A stretch of DNA of 64,000 bases from Cristatella mucedo. Lineage: Eukaryota; Bryozoa; Phylactolaemata; Cristatellidae. The DNA lies in contig WPIO01000272.1 of the NCBI GenBank assembly GCA_009760855.2, positions 1 to 64,000 of the forward strand, written 5' to 3'. The translations under genes were made by a program, and so were the position numbers. The notes beneath the pieces were generated by a model. It was given only the letters and a program-made list of their open reading frames with translations, was not told the origin of the DNA and searched no databases. Below, one piece after another: positions 9,581 through 24,137 of the stretch (the first letter of the stretch is position 1; each line of letters begins with the position of its first letter).

Positions 9581-12560
9581 ATTTTTCCATGCCGTTGCAT
9601 TCGATTGCCGCGCATTACCCTTGCATGTACGATCAAAATTGGTTGATAGGATTGTGGTTGCTCTTTTAATACAGCCAACTGTTACGCAAAAAAACGCGAT
9701 CTTCTCCCACAAGCTTTGATTGTAATTGCAACAGACAATGATAGATTGCTTTATTGCCTCAAGCTATTGCCTCAAGCTTAATTGCCTTTGATTGCCACGG
9801 ATTGCCCAAGGTTAAAATTTAAAAAGGACAGCTTGTGCGCCCACAATGAGCGTTATGTAGTTGGATAATTACAAACTCTAACCAGCCAATTTCTAGCAAA
9901 TTTGAACCGGATTGCTGCAGAGACCGGGCCATTGCTGTCGATTGCCGTGCATCGCCCTCGATTGTGCCTTTTCGATTGTATAAAAGGATGCGGCTGCACT
10001 TATAATGCAGTGCAGCGCAATGCACAAGAAAAGTTGGAGTTTCTCTCAGCAACTGTTGGTACATGTATACCTATCCATTGTGAACTGGTGAATTTCCCCG
10101 GCAATTGCCGTCAATTGCCGTGGGTAACCGTCGATTGAACGCCCACTATGGGTAAACAATTTTTGCTCATACAATTACATGTTACGTGGAATGACAGTTT
10201 CAGTTTATTGCAGCCAATCTTGGCAATTTTCCACGTATTTAGCTATCGGCCCCTACAATTGCTGTTGATTGCCGTGCATCGCTAACAGTTAACAAACAAA
10301 GCATCTTGAAGTTTCCATGGTTTTACTTCGGACGCAGCGGATTGTTATATGGAATGACAATTGATGCTTCGGCACTGCCAATGTTTCTTCAATTCGCCGG
10401 GAATTGGGGTTTTTGGCCCAGGACATCGCTGTCGATTGCCGTTCGTTGCTCACGATTGTTAGTTCATGATTGGCTAAAAGGATTTGATTGCACTTTCAAC
10501 ACAGTCGGCTGTGACAGGTATGACATGTTTGATCTTGGCCCAGTCACTTTCCAGTGATTTGCCATGGACCATATTGGATTGCCGTATTTGCCCGGGCCAT
10601 TGCTGGTTGTTGCCATGCATTTCTCACGATCGAACGGTCAGAGCTGGTTGAAAGTATGCCTACACGTAGTGAGATGTTACGTGGAATGTGAATTGGAGCT
10701 CGGTGCAGCCGATTTCTTGTCGATTTGCCACGGATTTCGGTACTGGTCCTTGCCAGTGCTGTCAATTGCCGTGCATTGTAGAAAATTAACGAGCAAAATA
10801 GCTTGAAAGTCCTACGGTTTCACTTGTAGCACAAATAAATGTGAAATGCGACGATGATAGGCACTTCGTGCAGCCAATTTAGAGTCAACTTGCCACGGAT
10901 TGTAGTAAATTGCTGCTTCGAGCCGAGCCGTTGCCGTAGATTGCCGTGGATTGCCTTAGATTGTACGGGCTCAATTGATTAAAATGATATGATGGAATGT
11001 AATCAGTGTGCTTTTAAAAATGCATTCCAAATTGAAGCATTGCGAAACCAATTTCAGGGTACTTTCCATCAGATTGCTATAAATTGAGGTATTGGACCGG
11101 CCATTGCAGTCGATTGCAGTGCGTTGCTGTTGAATGATCGATGCGATTGCAGTGAAATTGTGGGAGTACGCAATAACCAAAAATTAGAGCAACGTGAAAT
11201 CACTGTTAGAGCTTAAAGTGTACGTATTCTGGTTGTTTTTTGGTGGGTTTCTGTACTCTGACATACTGGCCCGGGCAGTTGCAATGCATTGCTGCAGAAT
11301 GGCCAAAACAATTACAGTTAAGTTATGCAAGTACACAATAAACGAACAGTATAGCTGCGTGAAATCATAATTAGAGCTTTTAGTATACGCGTTCTGGTGG
11401 CTGTGTATCGGATTGCAGCGGATTTCGGTGGATTGTGGTGTGGGACCGGGTCGTTGCAGTCGATTGCAAGTCATTTCATGAGAACACGTATGCACAATGG
11501 AGCTACATTTTGTGGATGCACTTTGAACTGAGTCTAGTCCAGTATGCAATGTCAATTAGAGCATTGCGACGGCAATTTGTGGATGATTTGCTGTGGAATA
11601 GACTGGGTTGTGGTAGTTTTTCCAGGTCATTTCCGGCGATTACAGCCAATTGCCACTGTGCGAGGTTCTACAGTTTTTATGTTTGGTTATTGTGCACACA
11701 AAACGGTGCACTCTAACTTGCAATAAAAACTGGAGCTCGGCGCAATGCACTTCATATTATCTATGCGATGAGTTCTGCGGACGGAAGTGGATTGCTGTAT
11801 TGGCCTGTGCTACTGCAATCGATTGCAGTGCATTGCACGAAAAAGGCCGAGCCAATCTAAGTGAAAGATTTGTAATGCAGTTTTCGCAGAGTGTGCTGTA
11901 ATATTCAATCAAAAACGGAGCTTTTGGATCAGAGTTTCTTTCGTTCCATGGTAGAATGCTGTGGATTGTGGTTTTGGCCTGGGCCAACGCAATCTTATTT
12001 TAGTGAACTTTGTCAAAACTCGTGAGCAGAACCGTGCGAAATTTTCTGGGTAAATTGTGTGTGTAAAAAGAAAAAATAGAATAGTAGCTGATTTAACAGC
12101 TTTTTGTGTAGCCACAGAAGAACCTTTACGGCTATAACCACAGCTTGCAGTGGCGATAAATTATCGCCCACGACAGGATTCGAACCCACGACCTCGGGGC
12201 CGATGTCGTATAAAGCCATTGCCTTACCTGGTAAGCCATTACGATTAGCCTAGATTGATATTCCCGACTTTTTGGAGCTGTTCGCAGAAGATTCGGGGTG
12301 GATTTGACGGGAACTAGAATGGATTGCAGTGGATTGTGGTGGATTGCAGTGCAGGCGTCAGGCGTCAAAGCTCATTTGCATAAATGTGCGTGGGAGCAGC
12401 ACCATGCAATTTGGTGGACAGATACATTCAAACGTGTACTACTATAGCCGTGCACAATTTGAGCTCAGCAACGCTTAGGTCTGATCGTTGCTAGCCTAAA
12501 TAGAGTGGAATGCCGGGAATGAGGGGATTGTGGTAATTCGTCGAACCCAGCAAGGCCCAG
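9580..12560. repeat. Degenerate satellite array, about 170-bp period
   Basis: A core phrase near GATTGCCGTGCATTGC (variants with CAG for CCG) recurs at about 9603, 9790, 9940, 10113, 10267, 10434, 10607, 10764, 10939, 11112, 11278, 11462, 11638, 11821 and near 11990. The mean spacing is close to 171 bp. Each core follows a GGCCNGGGCCATTGC-like block. Between cores lie looser shared phrases, such as GTGGAATG and GGAGCTCGGTGCAGCC in some units and TAGAGCTT plus a GTACAC-like run in others. Units are clearly diverged from each other. An S1 SINE interrupts the array at 12086-12250; subtracting it puts the next core (about 12315) back in register. ORFs inside are by-products of the repeat. Confidence 0.8.
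12086..12250 (-). mobile_element. SINE S1 (tRNA-derived), inside the satellite array
   Basis: On the minus strand it begins with an A-box-like segment (TGGCTTACCAGG), has a B box GGGTTCGAATCC and a short tRNA-unrelated body (GGCGATAA ... AAAGGTTCTTCTGTGGCTAC), and ends GCTGTTAAATCAGCT. The A and B boxes are the internal RNA polymerase III promoter of tRNA-derived SINEs. Five more copies occur in this window. Confidence 0.8.
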
Positions 12561-13606
12561 GCAGCAAGCGACAGCCTGGCGCCCTTGCGGCTTTGCTCCC
12601 TCTTCTTGAGCCGACCGTGAGTCGCCGTTGCATGCAAGGCCATCGAAAGCGAAACCTATCGTGCGATAACGTGAGGCCGAATCTGCCTAACAGCTGATGC
12701 TGCGAGATAGGCAGGCAGCTACGATTTCGGACTCGGCATTGGCATTTGAGCTGATTCAGGCTCTAGGCAACTGCACCGTTGGGTTACGGTGCCGTGGCTG
12801 CTGCCGAACGCCAGTAACCATCCGTTGGTATGGAATAGACTAACGTGCATCTACATGATGAATATTAGATTTATAGATAGAAAGATCGACGGATGCACTT
12901 TGTGTGCTAACGTATGGGTACTTTCTCGTCGAAGCCGTATTCCAGCTACTGTTGGTCAACTACCTGCGTTTTTTTGCGCTCCACCTACAAGTCGCTAGCC
13001 GCATAGCTACGAGGTTGAGGCCTCCCAGCATCTATCTCATGGCGGCTAAAACTAGTTTCTCTACGAGCTCTGAGTGGGCGGTCTACTTCTGCCAGGACTT
13101 ATGTGACGCTCACCTCGTTTGTAACGATGCTAAGGGCACCCCTGAATCTCCCACTCACCGCAAAATTTATTTCGTGAGTTCCGCCGGCATTCTCCGTCAA
13201 GGTCCTGTCCGCAGGAAGTGGAGCGCTCAGTATCATCACAGCCATTTAAAACAAACGTGACTTGAGCGCGACTCGATTATTGACTAAGCAAGCCCGACCG
13301 GATACCCTGCTTCGTCGAGTCCTGCCAGCGAGCAGCGAAGAAGATGGAGGCATAGCAACCTCGCTCTCGGTCTCACGATTCGCAGAGCTACGAGGGCTCT
13401 AGAAAATTGCTCAGCTGACCTTGGCTCGAAAACCGCGCCGCAGAGTCATTCACAGTGGCTGACGCTGCAATGCCCGTAATTGTACTCGAGCTCGACAGCT
13501 GAGGCTGCACTACGAACAATGAGCTGACCGCTTCATTAGAACAAGAGCGCTAATAAAACAGACGTGATAAGCCGAGTCTTACGAGCAGTGCTATGTGTGA
13601 TTGCGT
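12561..13606. other. GC-richer undetermined DNA
   Basis: Mixed composition with ORFs at 12789-12998 and 12904-13260 (118 codons). The latter has a cysteine-containing stretch (VYFCQDLCDAHLVCND) but matches no family I recognise and could be a chance frame in GC-rich DNA. No splice or promoter evidence. Confidence 0.3.
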
Positions 13607-13640
13607 AATAAATGTAATGTAATGTATCTCCGTCATTATA
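13607..13640 (-). mobile_element. Possible minimal family B LINE 3' end
   Basis: The plus strand reads TGTAATGTAATGTATCTCCG followed by unrelated DNA. This is the family B tail repeat plus the terminal block of its 3' untranslated region, with almost nothing else. It could be an extremely 5'-truncated insertion of about 20-30 bases, or chance similarity. Confidence 0.4.
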
Positions 13641-14060
13641 GTCGGACTTATGAACTGATTACTATAACAAAATATGTGGCTGACTGCAGTCGCACTCTTG
13701 GAGCAGCAGTCGGCCGGTCGTGGAGTCCTAGCTCTGATTGAAATCTGTTGTAAACTCGTTAGCGAGTCGGCAGGAAGCCACTCTGTCATCTCAGCTGTAT
13801 ATAAAAGGCTGTCACAGCGCTGCTTCCACTGCAGGGTTATTATTAGCATTGCGTGCGGAATATCAACCACTGTGTCACTATCGTTGGCGCATTTCGAGCT
13901 TCCAGGGTTTGCACCTTGCACACGTTGCGCCACTGTCATAACTGGTGAGGATCGCTTGGTCATAATGGCACCGACTGCGTTTCTGGCTGCCGATTTCCGA
14001 CCCAGCCTAATTCCAACAGCGTGCCCTGTCAGCGTTGACGGCCGAGTTCCCACATGAGAC
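13641..14060. other. Undetermined DNA with overlapping ORFs
   Basis: Overlapping frames on both strands (13674-14057 plus, 127 codons; 13550-14062 minus, 170 codons) reflect GC-rich sequence with few stops. None shows a domain I recognise, and neither is favoured over the other. Confidence 0.3.
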
Positions 14061-14061
14061 A

Positions 14062-14330
<269 letters not shown>

Positions 14331-14357
14331 GAAATATCGTCTGCAACTCCACATAGC

Positions 14358-15204
14358 CATAAAATCAGCTCAAAATCTAGGTATCATATTCCAAAGGGAC
14401 CTCTCGTTAGACGACCACATCAGCTCCACAGTCAAATCGGCCTATTTTCAGCTTCATAACATTGCTCAAATTCGGGCTTGTTTAGATAAGGATACCACGT
14501 CTAAGTTGATACACATGCATTCGTGACATCCTGTCTCAACTTCTGCAAGTCACTGCTTACTGGCCTACCAGCATGTGTGATCAGGCTATTGTAGCTAGTG
14601 CAAAACTCCGCAGCTAGGCTTATCTGTCACGAGCATCGCAGTTGCCACGTTACTCCACTTCTCGCCGACCTGCACTGGCTACCTGTCAAGCAACGGATTA
14701 ACTTATAGGTCCCATCATTCTCTGGCTCCAGCCTATCTTTCAGATATACTACCCCATCAGGCTAAGCATCGTACCACCCGCTTTTCGGAATCCAACATTC
14801 TAGAAATACCTCGTACAAACCACAAATCCTTTGGAGACCGTGCATTTAGTTCGTATGCTCCCAAGGCTTGGAACTCCCTCCCGACCTGCATCAGAACATC
14901 CCCTGACCTGACCACATTTAAAAGGAAATTGAAAACGCACCTATTTAGGAGAGCATTTAGTGGGTCCCTGTGAATCTTCCTTTATGTGCCTATGCATGCT
15001 GACACTGTGCCTGCTGCCACTAACCACATTTGCATGCTGACCCTGTGCATGTCACCCCTAACCATGTTATTCATTTTGTTTGTTCATATTACTCACCATT
15101 CAATTGCATTTCCCTTTGCAGCAAATGTAAAGCACCTAGAGAGAGATTGAGTTGTCCGATGGCGCTTTATCAAGTGCATTATTATTATTATTATTATTAC
15201 TATT
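14358..15204 (+). mobile_element. Family A LINE, 5'-truncated, with 3' tail
   Basis: Begins inside the RT C-terminal region (LGIIFQRDLSLDDHISSTVK at about 14368-14430), then the thumb region with disrupted frames. An uninterrupted 3' untranslated region follows (GGAGACCGTGCATTTAGTTC at about 14833), then the AGCACCTAGAGAGAGATTGA block and an ATT tail (15179-15203). This copy shows what family A looks like without the family B insertion seen at 5.5 kb. Confidence 0.85.
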
Positions 15205-15213
15205 ATAGAATAA

Positions 15214-15640
15214 GTGGGTGTTAGGAAGGAAAGTTTTGTATAGCCCACTCACAGCCTAAGCGGCTTTCGGTACGCATTCGGTAGCCGACAGACTTCGTCT
15301 CACGGAGCAAAGAGAAAGTGGGAAGCATTGCGGAGTCAGGAGAGCAGCCCGGATAGTCAGTAGCATGGAAGTAGCAGCTCAGGACCGCTGGAAAGAATGA
15401 GCCATAGGTTGCAGCAGAAGGTTAGCTGTCGTTGCGTAAGTACTTTGGAAGCGAGTTCCTCAGTCTAGGGCCTGCAGAGCTAAAGCTGCTGTCGCCAACG
15501 GTCTACAAGTGGAGGAATGGAACAGCTAATTTATTGTCCATATAGGACCTGAGGGCACGAGTTGGCTGAAGCTGGTGCAGCAGTTCAGCTAGGTACGAAG
15601 GAGCCATGCCGTGGCAGGCTATGTAGGTCAGCATGCGGCC
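15214..15640 (-). mobile_element. Family B-like LINE fragment
   Basis: A minus-strand fragment running from the 3' untranslated part (TTTTGTATAGCCCACTCACA) upstream to the codons matching SYLAELLHQ, where it joins a GA microsatellite. It directly follows the family A tail at 15204. It is more diverged than the 26 kb copy, comparable to the 7.3 kb fragment. Confidence 0.8.
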
Positions 15641-18194
<2,554 letters not shown>

Positions 18195-18245
18195 TTGTAA
18201 TAATAGTAATAATAATAATAATGCACTCGATAAAGCTCTTGATCT
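18195..18245 (-). mobile_element. Family A LINE tail remnant
   Basis: TAATAATAGTAATAATAATA followed by ATGCACTCGATAAAGCTCTT: the reverse complement of the family A tail and the last bases of its 3' untranslated region, with nothing further. A very short 5'-truncated copy. Confidence 0.55.
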
Positions 18246-18334
18246 GGAGAGCAAGCACTAGCGTGCCTTCATCTTACTGACCCTTCTGTTTTTGGTTGTG
18301 TTTGCTCTCTTTTTCTTGCAATGCACGACCGGCC

Positions 18335-18515
18335 GGAATAAATAATAATGTATTTGTATAGCACCCCAAGAGAACATGATCTCAGTTTATAGCGCCCCAA
18401 GAGAACTTAGTCTCAATTCAGAAGGTTTACATTTGCCTTGGGGCTTTTGCCCACGATCTCAGCCAGACCTTAGTCGGGGTGAGCACCTTAATCGCTGGAC
18501 CAAACCATCTTAAGG
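18335..18515 (-). mobile_element. SINE S2 (tRNA-derived, LINE A-like tail), with duplicated tail
   Basis: Minus-strand copy. The tRNA-like head contains the complement of GCTCACCCCGACTAAGGTCTG. The tail block (AGCGCCCCAAGAGAACTTAG and its near copy AGCACCCCAAGAGAACATGA) occurs twice, about 37 bases apart, so the tail is locally duplicated. Confidence 0.65.
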
Positions 18516-19935
18516 TGCAAGCTCTAATCAAACTAGCACTCTATCAGTCAGAAAGCATCACTATGTGCAGTATCATGCAACTGCAGAGAGTCTGAAGAGC
18601 GGCTTTACAAAAACAAAAATTTCATTTGTTCTTAGAATCCTTCTCAAAATAAATGTCCGATGGGCGATTGCTTTCTCAAACGAACTAGGTTTGAAGTGGA
18701 GACCCACACGTTATCCACATTACTGAAAAAACAGGTGCAAGAAGGACTACATAATTAGAAAAAATTAAACATCAAATTATCCACGCTTAAAAACCTCCCA
18801 CTCATTGCCAAATTAATTAAAAACCTATAAGTTCTGCTTGAGGCTAGCCAGTAGTTAAAATTAAATTGCACTTCGAAAAAACCATTTCTTGTACGTCCAA
18901 TTTAGGTCCTATCTCTCTCATGTAGAAGTTGGCTGACATATCTCAGCACAGGAAGGCCGTATCCATAAGAAAGACACATATTTGACATCAGCTGAGGTTT
19001 AAAGGCACTCAGTAGCAGCCACGAAGGACACCAACGGCTCCGTGGCCTAGATCTTGAATAAGCTCAAATGCAAATGACGAGTCCATAGCGACGACACACT
19101 GCCTATCACGTGGCTTGGGCCTTTGTGAGGCCTCGGAGGCGGATTATCGCTTGATAAATTTATAGTCTTAACGAATCAGGAACTGCAGACATTAATGATC
19201 GGTCATAATCTGGTTGGATTAAATGACCGCCATTTCGATACCTCCTTCCTGAACAAAGGCCGCCCACAGGTGTAATAAAAACATAATACCACGCTATGGT
19301 AAGTATCTATTTTCGGTTCGCTATCTTTTTATATTTTCGCCAAACTTTTTACCTGCAATTTTTGGATGCATTCTTCTAAGCTATTTCTGTGGCTTACTAG
19401 AGTTAACCTTCCTCACTAACAGCAGTCAAACCAAAGAGCTGTAATTCGAAGCGTCTCCAGAATAGTCAGCCTATGTTCGCCTTTCAAACTTTTGCTATTC
19501 TGTGGCAGCAGATTTCACCATATAGCATTGTCGCTACATTAAAAATTTTGAAATCACTGTTTCTCGTCTGGATTTTCGCCAGGTGTGGCTACACTCCTTC
19601 AAATGCAGCAGTAATCTCACAGCGAGAGAATGACAGCTTGTCTAGCATCAGGGCAGCAGTCCATAGCCACAAGAGTTCAAACAGTAGCAGTCACAAAGCA
19701 TATATTACCAGTCAGAGGCTCACTAGTGGGATATAATGGTTGAGGAAATGTTGAACTAGCTTCTATGTTTTCTCTAGGCAGAATAATTGCAAATCCATTT
19801 TGGTTGGGCTCCCAAAAAGTGCAATTCCGCCACTACAGCTCGTAGTTATATGGCTATCTAAAATATCCTGGAAGTTCAGCAACTTTTCTTCTTTGCTGAA
19901 TGAGCATCTACGACTTCTGTTTGGTCAGCCGATCT
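18516..19935. other. Mostly AT-rich DNA without a recognised gene
   Basis: An 87-codon frame at 19473-19736 shows no family features. No LINE or SINE similarity was noticed. Confidence 0.4.
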
Positions 19936-19936
19936 G

Positions 19937-20068
19937 GTTCGGTTCAGTGGTTAAGTAGCTCGCCCCGACCAAGGTCTGGCTGAGGTCGTTAGCTCGAGCC
20001 CCGAGGCATATATGAAGCGCCTGAATAGAGATTGAGTTCTCTTGGAGCGCTATGTAAATGAATTATAT
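19937..20068 (+). mobile_element. SINE S2 (tRNA-derived, LINE A-like tail)
   Basis: The best S2 copy. It has an A-box-like CAGTGGTTAAGTAGC, a middle GCTCGCCCCGACCAAGGTCT and a B-box-like TAGCTCGAGCCCC. The tail GCGCCTGAATAGAGATTGAG, then TTCTCTTGGAGCGCTATGTA and an AT-rich end, closely parallels the last 50 bases of LINE family A. Confidence 0.7.
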
Positions 20069-20832
20069 TTTGTTTACATTATATAACGGATACAACTGAC
20101 AGTTCTCATGCTGGTCCACAAGGCCTGCCATGGCTTTGAACCTATAGTTGCTTAGGGTATGAGCAGGCTATAGAAAGCTCTACCGAGTAACATCCAATTA
20201 GGACCTGTGGCTCTGTGGAGTTGCCGACTGATATAAATTAAGTGGCATTAAAACACAGCTGCTGCAGAAATTACAAGATAAATCATGTAGGGGTGTTAGG
20301 TGTTGCAAATCTTATTGTCACCCAGTAAGAGAAAATCCGCAGACATCCAAGTCCTGGTGTCAGGAGTAATACAGTCGTGTAGAGCAGTAGTAGCTAGAGA
20401 GACTGAAAGGCCAATTTATCTAGAAGTGCACATACAGATTTTTATCTGATGGATAATAACTCAGGTCCATATTTCATTTTACAATTGTAGAGGGGCAAGT
20501 CTTTAATCAAAAAGGAGGATACCAAGACCTGATTACTAAGATTCACTATACTTTAAAGATAAATGGAATAATTTGGCCGTTGATGTCTATACAACGACAG
20601 AGGTCATATCTATAGAATTGCAGTACAAAGCTGTAGCAGTGCAGATCTAGTGACATTTCCAAACAAGGAGTCTCTGAGGGTGATTGGTGATATCACTGCT
20701 AAGAGAGTGACCTGAACATGCGAAATGACTTTAGCTACGTCAGTATTGCCTACGCCATTTTTATACTGTAGCAGCTGTGCTGATTCCGGGAAAATGTCAG
20801 CTCCAATTATAGAACTATTTGGTTTAAATATA
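20069..20832. other. AT-rich DNA, nothing recognised
   Basis: No supported coding frame and no identifiable repeat. Confidence 0.4.
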
Positions 20833-20985
20833 ACTGAATATATTTCATTTGTATAACACCCCAAGTGAAATTAATCTCTATTAAGGTGCTTCCCATATGC
20901 CTCGGGGCTCGAGGCCATGGACCTCAGCCAGATCTTGGGCGGGACGAAGTTCTGAGCCGGTTTTTAGCAGGGAGGTCACTATTTC
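20833..20985 (-). mobile_element. SINE S2 copy
   Basis: Minus-strand copy: tail complement (TGTATAACACCCCAAGTGAA) on the left, then the B-box complement around GGGGCTCGAGG, then the complement of the CGCCCAAGATCTGGCTGAGG region. Confidence 0.65.
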
Positions 20986-21296
20986 ACTGGCTTTGAGAGG
21001 ACGCATAGTAAAGAGACATTGCGGCTTTTGCCTAAAGTTTTGCTTCACAGTTTATATTTACTAATAATGAAGAATATATTGAAATGTTGATGTGCAATAT
21101 TAGTCAAGTTATTATTGCAAAATGGCTCAGAACCAACTATGTCACGGCGTTTGGTTGTTTTTCTAGAAGCCTAAGCCATATCGTAGGCTGAAGGCTTAAG
21201 CTCTTGACGTCGAGCCAAGTAATGAAATGTGCTTAGAAACATGGAACCGTGGTGTTATGTTATTCTCTGAACAATGTAAAATATCTTTTCTATGAT
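20986..21296. other. AT-rich spacer, nothing recognised
   Basis: Spacer between an S2 SINE and a family A LINE. No gene or repeat recognised. Confidence 0.4.
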
Positions 21297-22261
21297 AGTT
21301 ATAATAATAATAATGCACTTGATAAAGTGCCCTCAGAGAATGTGATTTCTTTCTGGGAACTTTACATTTGCTGCAAAGGGAAAGTGATTGAATGGTGAGC
21401 ATTATCATGCTTGATAAACACCCTTAATAAAATTGCTAGGGGTGACATGAACAGGGTCAGCATGTAAGTGTAGTTAGTGGCAGCATGCACAGTCTCTGCA
21501 TGCATAAGCACATGAAGGACGAATCGCAGCAACCCACTAACTGCTGTCCTAAATAGGTAGGTTTTTAAGTTCTATTTAATTGTGGCAAAGTCATGAGATG
21601 TTTTGACGCAAGTCGGGAGTGAGTTCCCGGATTTGGAAGCATGCGAACTAAATGCAAATTATCCAAAGGAGTTTAGGTTTGCACGAGATATAGTTACACC
21701 GTCGGATTCCGAAAAGCCGGTGGTACGATGCTTGGCCCTGGTGGGGGAGCAGATCTGAGAGATTGGCTGGAGCCACAGAATGAAGTGACCTAAAAGTGAG
21801 CGACAAAACCCTGATGTCGATCCGTTGCTTGACTGGTAACCATTACATGTAGGCGAGAAACGGTGTGATGTGGTAACTGCGACGCTCAAGGCAGACAAGC
21901 CTAGCTGCAGAATTGTGCACCTGCTGTAAGCACCCCTGATCACACATGCCGGTAGGCCAGCAAGCAGTGAGTCACAGAAGTCAAGACGGGATGTCACAAA
22001 TGCACGGAACAACTTTGACGCGGTATCCTTATCTAAAGAAGCCCAAATTTTAGCAACGGTATGTATCAGAAAGCAGGCAGACTTGATTGCGGAGCTTATG
22101 TGGTCATCTAATGAGAGACTCACTTTGGAACATGACACCTAGATTTCGAGTTCATTCAACAGGAGACATGCCGACTGAGTCAATTTTGAGCGTCAGCCTT
22201 TCCAATTTCTGAATCACACCGAGTTTTCCCGTAACTAATAAGTTAGTTTTATCACTGTTTA
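21297..22261 (-). mobile_element. Family A LINE, 5'-truncated
   Basis: Minus strand, with the AAT tail at 21297-21315, the full 3' untranslated region, and RT C-terminal frames. The frame at 21659-22138 includes VSLSLDDHISSAIKSACF and SRLDFCDSLLAGLPACVI. Frames are interrupted. Similarity stops at about 22261, in codons just after the [12 protein letters not shown] block. Confidence 0.8.
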
Positions 22262-24137
22262 GTTATTGTTTAGTTTATTCTACCCTATGGCCAGCCTGAG
22301 GGGGCAGGGTCAGTCGTTACCTCCTACTGTGACGAGGCGACCTAGGCCGTCCCTAAACCTAAGCCACCGACAGCCATCGGCGACTAATGTATGCCTGAAT
22401 TACAATAAATAAAAATACTTTTCATCTGAAAAGCAGCCTAAAAGCCCAACATACCCAGCTGGGCCAGAGCCTAACGCACCAGTCGTAAAAGGCAAGAAAT
22501 CCCTGAGCCGAACCACGTCGCATGATAGAGCAACTGCCAAGTTCATGCAGAATAAACTGTGATTTTGCCTTACAATGTTTCGTGAATATCCGATCAACAC
22601 GCGCCTACATGGGAATTGTAAGCGCCTTGCAGGTCTTCTTCTGTTAGATAAAACACTTGGCCGCTGGCTAACACGTCTACTGGATACTTATAACTTTACG
22701 CGGTACTCGAACAGACTGCCCGCCCAATGGGCTTTAATTTGTACGTAACGACGGCTGGCTTCTTTATTGTGGCCCTGACCTGCCATCGTTGGCATACCTC
22801 AGGTTATTGGTGCAGCACATACCGTAACGGACATCATCCGTAATAATCAATGAAAGAAGCCCTCGTATTGTATCGTTTAGCTGTCTGCAATGTCTTCCTC
22901 CGTCGAGATAGCTATTATTTTGTGATAGAAAAGAAATTCTGATAATGAGGCCACACAGCTTGTGTTGCATTTTGTTTCGGAATTCTCCAATCATTTTCGA
23001 AGAATCTTAGCAAGAGCATCTTGCCAGCCGTTTTTGCTTGTTACTATATAGGTAAAGTTTTTTATGTCAATTATAGCTTCCCATATTGGCAGGATTATGG
23101 CATGTGCTGATTGTCACAACAGACCTTATTCAAACACGGGTACGCGAAGATGCATGCCTACTCGCTCGAATAAAATCATTGCAAAAAACCCTCACTCGTT
23201 AAAGAAAGTAAGTTTTGTAAGAATATTAAAAGAAATTAGCTGTTGAAATGTTGGAAATGCCTATATACACGAGCATCAATTTTTTAAGCTCAACGTAAAA
23301 TTGTAAATGCGTATTAGGAACCGGTTGGAAAATTTATGTAAGAGTAAGCAGACAAACTAATGCTGCCTAAGAAGTACTACGGAATAATAAACCGTTTACA
23401 GAGCTAATGAGGAGGCAAATTATGGTATTAAATGAAGAGCGTAATTATTTGAACTTCTTTCAATAACCTTAGGAAAACAAAAGCATCTAATTCACCAGAT
23501 AGGTGTAACTAGCCGATAACCTTCGGTTAATCATTCTACCCCAAGTTCTTCATAACAGAGAAGGAACCATCTACCAGCAAAAGTATCTACGAAAAAGAGT
23601 CTACCCGTTAAAACTCGCCGGTGTATTCAATTTTAATATGAAACACTTCGCTTAGAAGTGCATAGTATTCCAAAACTGAGAGGCAATTCCTCACAGATCA
23701 GTAAGCGTGACTAAAACTGACACTATGTGACAAAGTCTGCCTTTTAGCGGTTACCTGGCTTTTTATCCGCACAGCGTTTGAAACAAAAGCCTTGTAGGAC
23801 TGTTTCATAATCAATAGGGTATTCAATATCAAAAGTCCAACCACAAGATTTCGAGTTGGAGCTTCTTTTAAAAATCATAAATAATCCCTGCTATCTTTGA
23901 TATGACACTTATCGTGGCCAATTCATTGTAGCAGCAATCAATATATCAAAATAGCACAAACCAAGTTCAACCTCAGTGAATGCCGCCTATATAAAAAAGT
24001 CTGCCCTATATATATAAATGTTTCCTCAATATAAACAAGTTGCAAACCCTACCCCAAATAACGGAAATCCTTGCACTGCCACCGCTGTGTGCCTATATTG
24101 GCAACTGGTAGACAAAAGGTAGAGGTGGTGTAATATA
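22262..24137. other. Mostly AT-rich DNA with weak exon candidates
   Basis: 22823-23005 (minus) is an open 183-base stretch with a GTATGT donor and a weak acceptor. 23077-23207 (plus) is open with a GTAAGT donor and an ATTATAG acceptor. The two lie on opposite strands 70 bases apart, so at most one is likely to belong to any given gene. Both are short enough to be chance. The rest shows nothing I recognise. Confidence 0.25.

Noticed and set aside
9580-12560. CRISPR-like regularly spaced repeats
   Set aside because: The period is about 170 bp with diverged units and no unique spacers between short identical repeats; this is a eukaryotic satellite.
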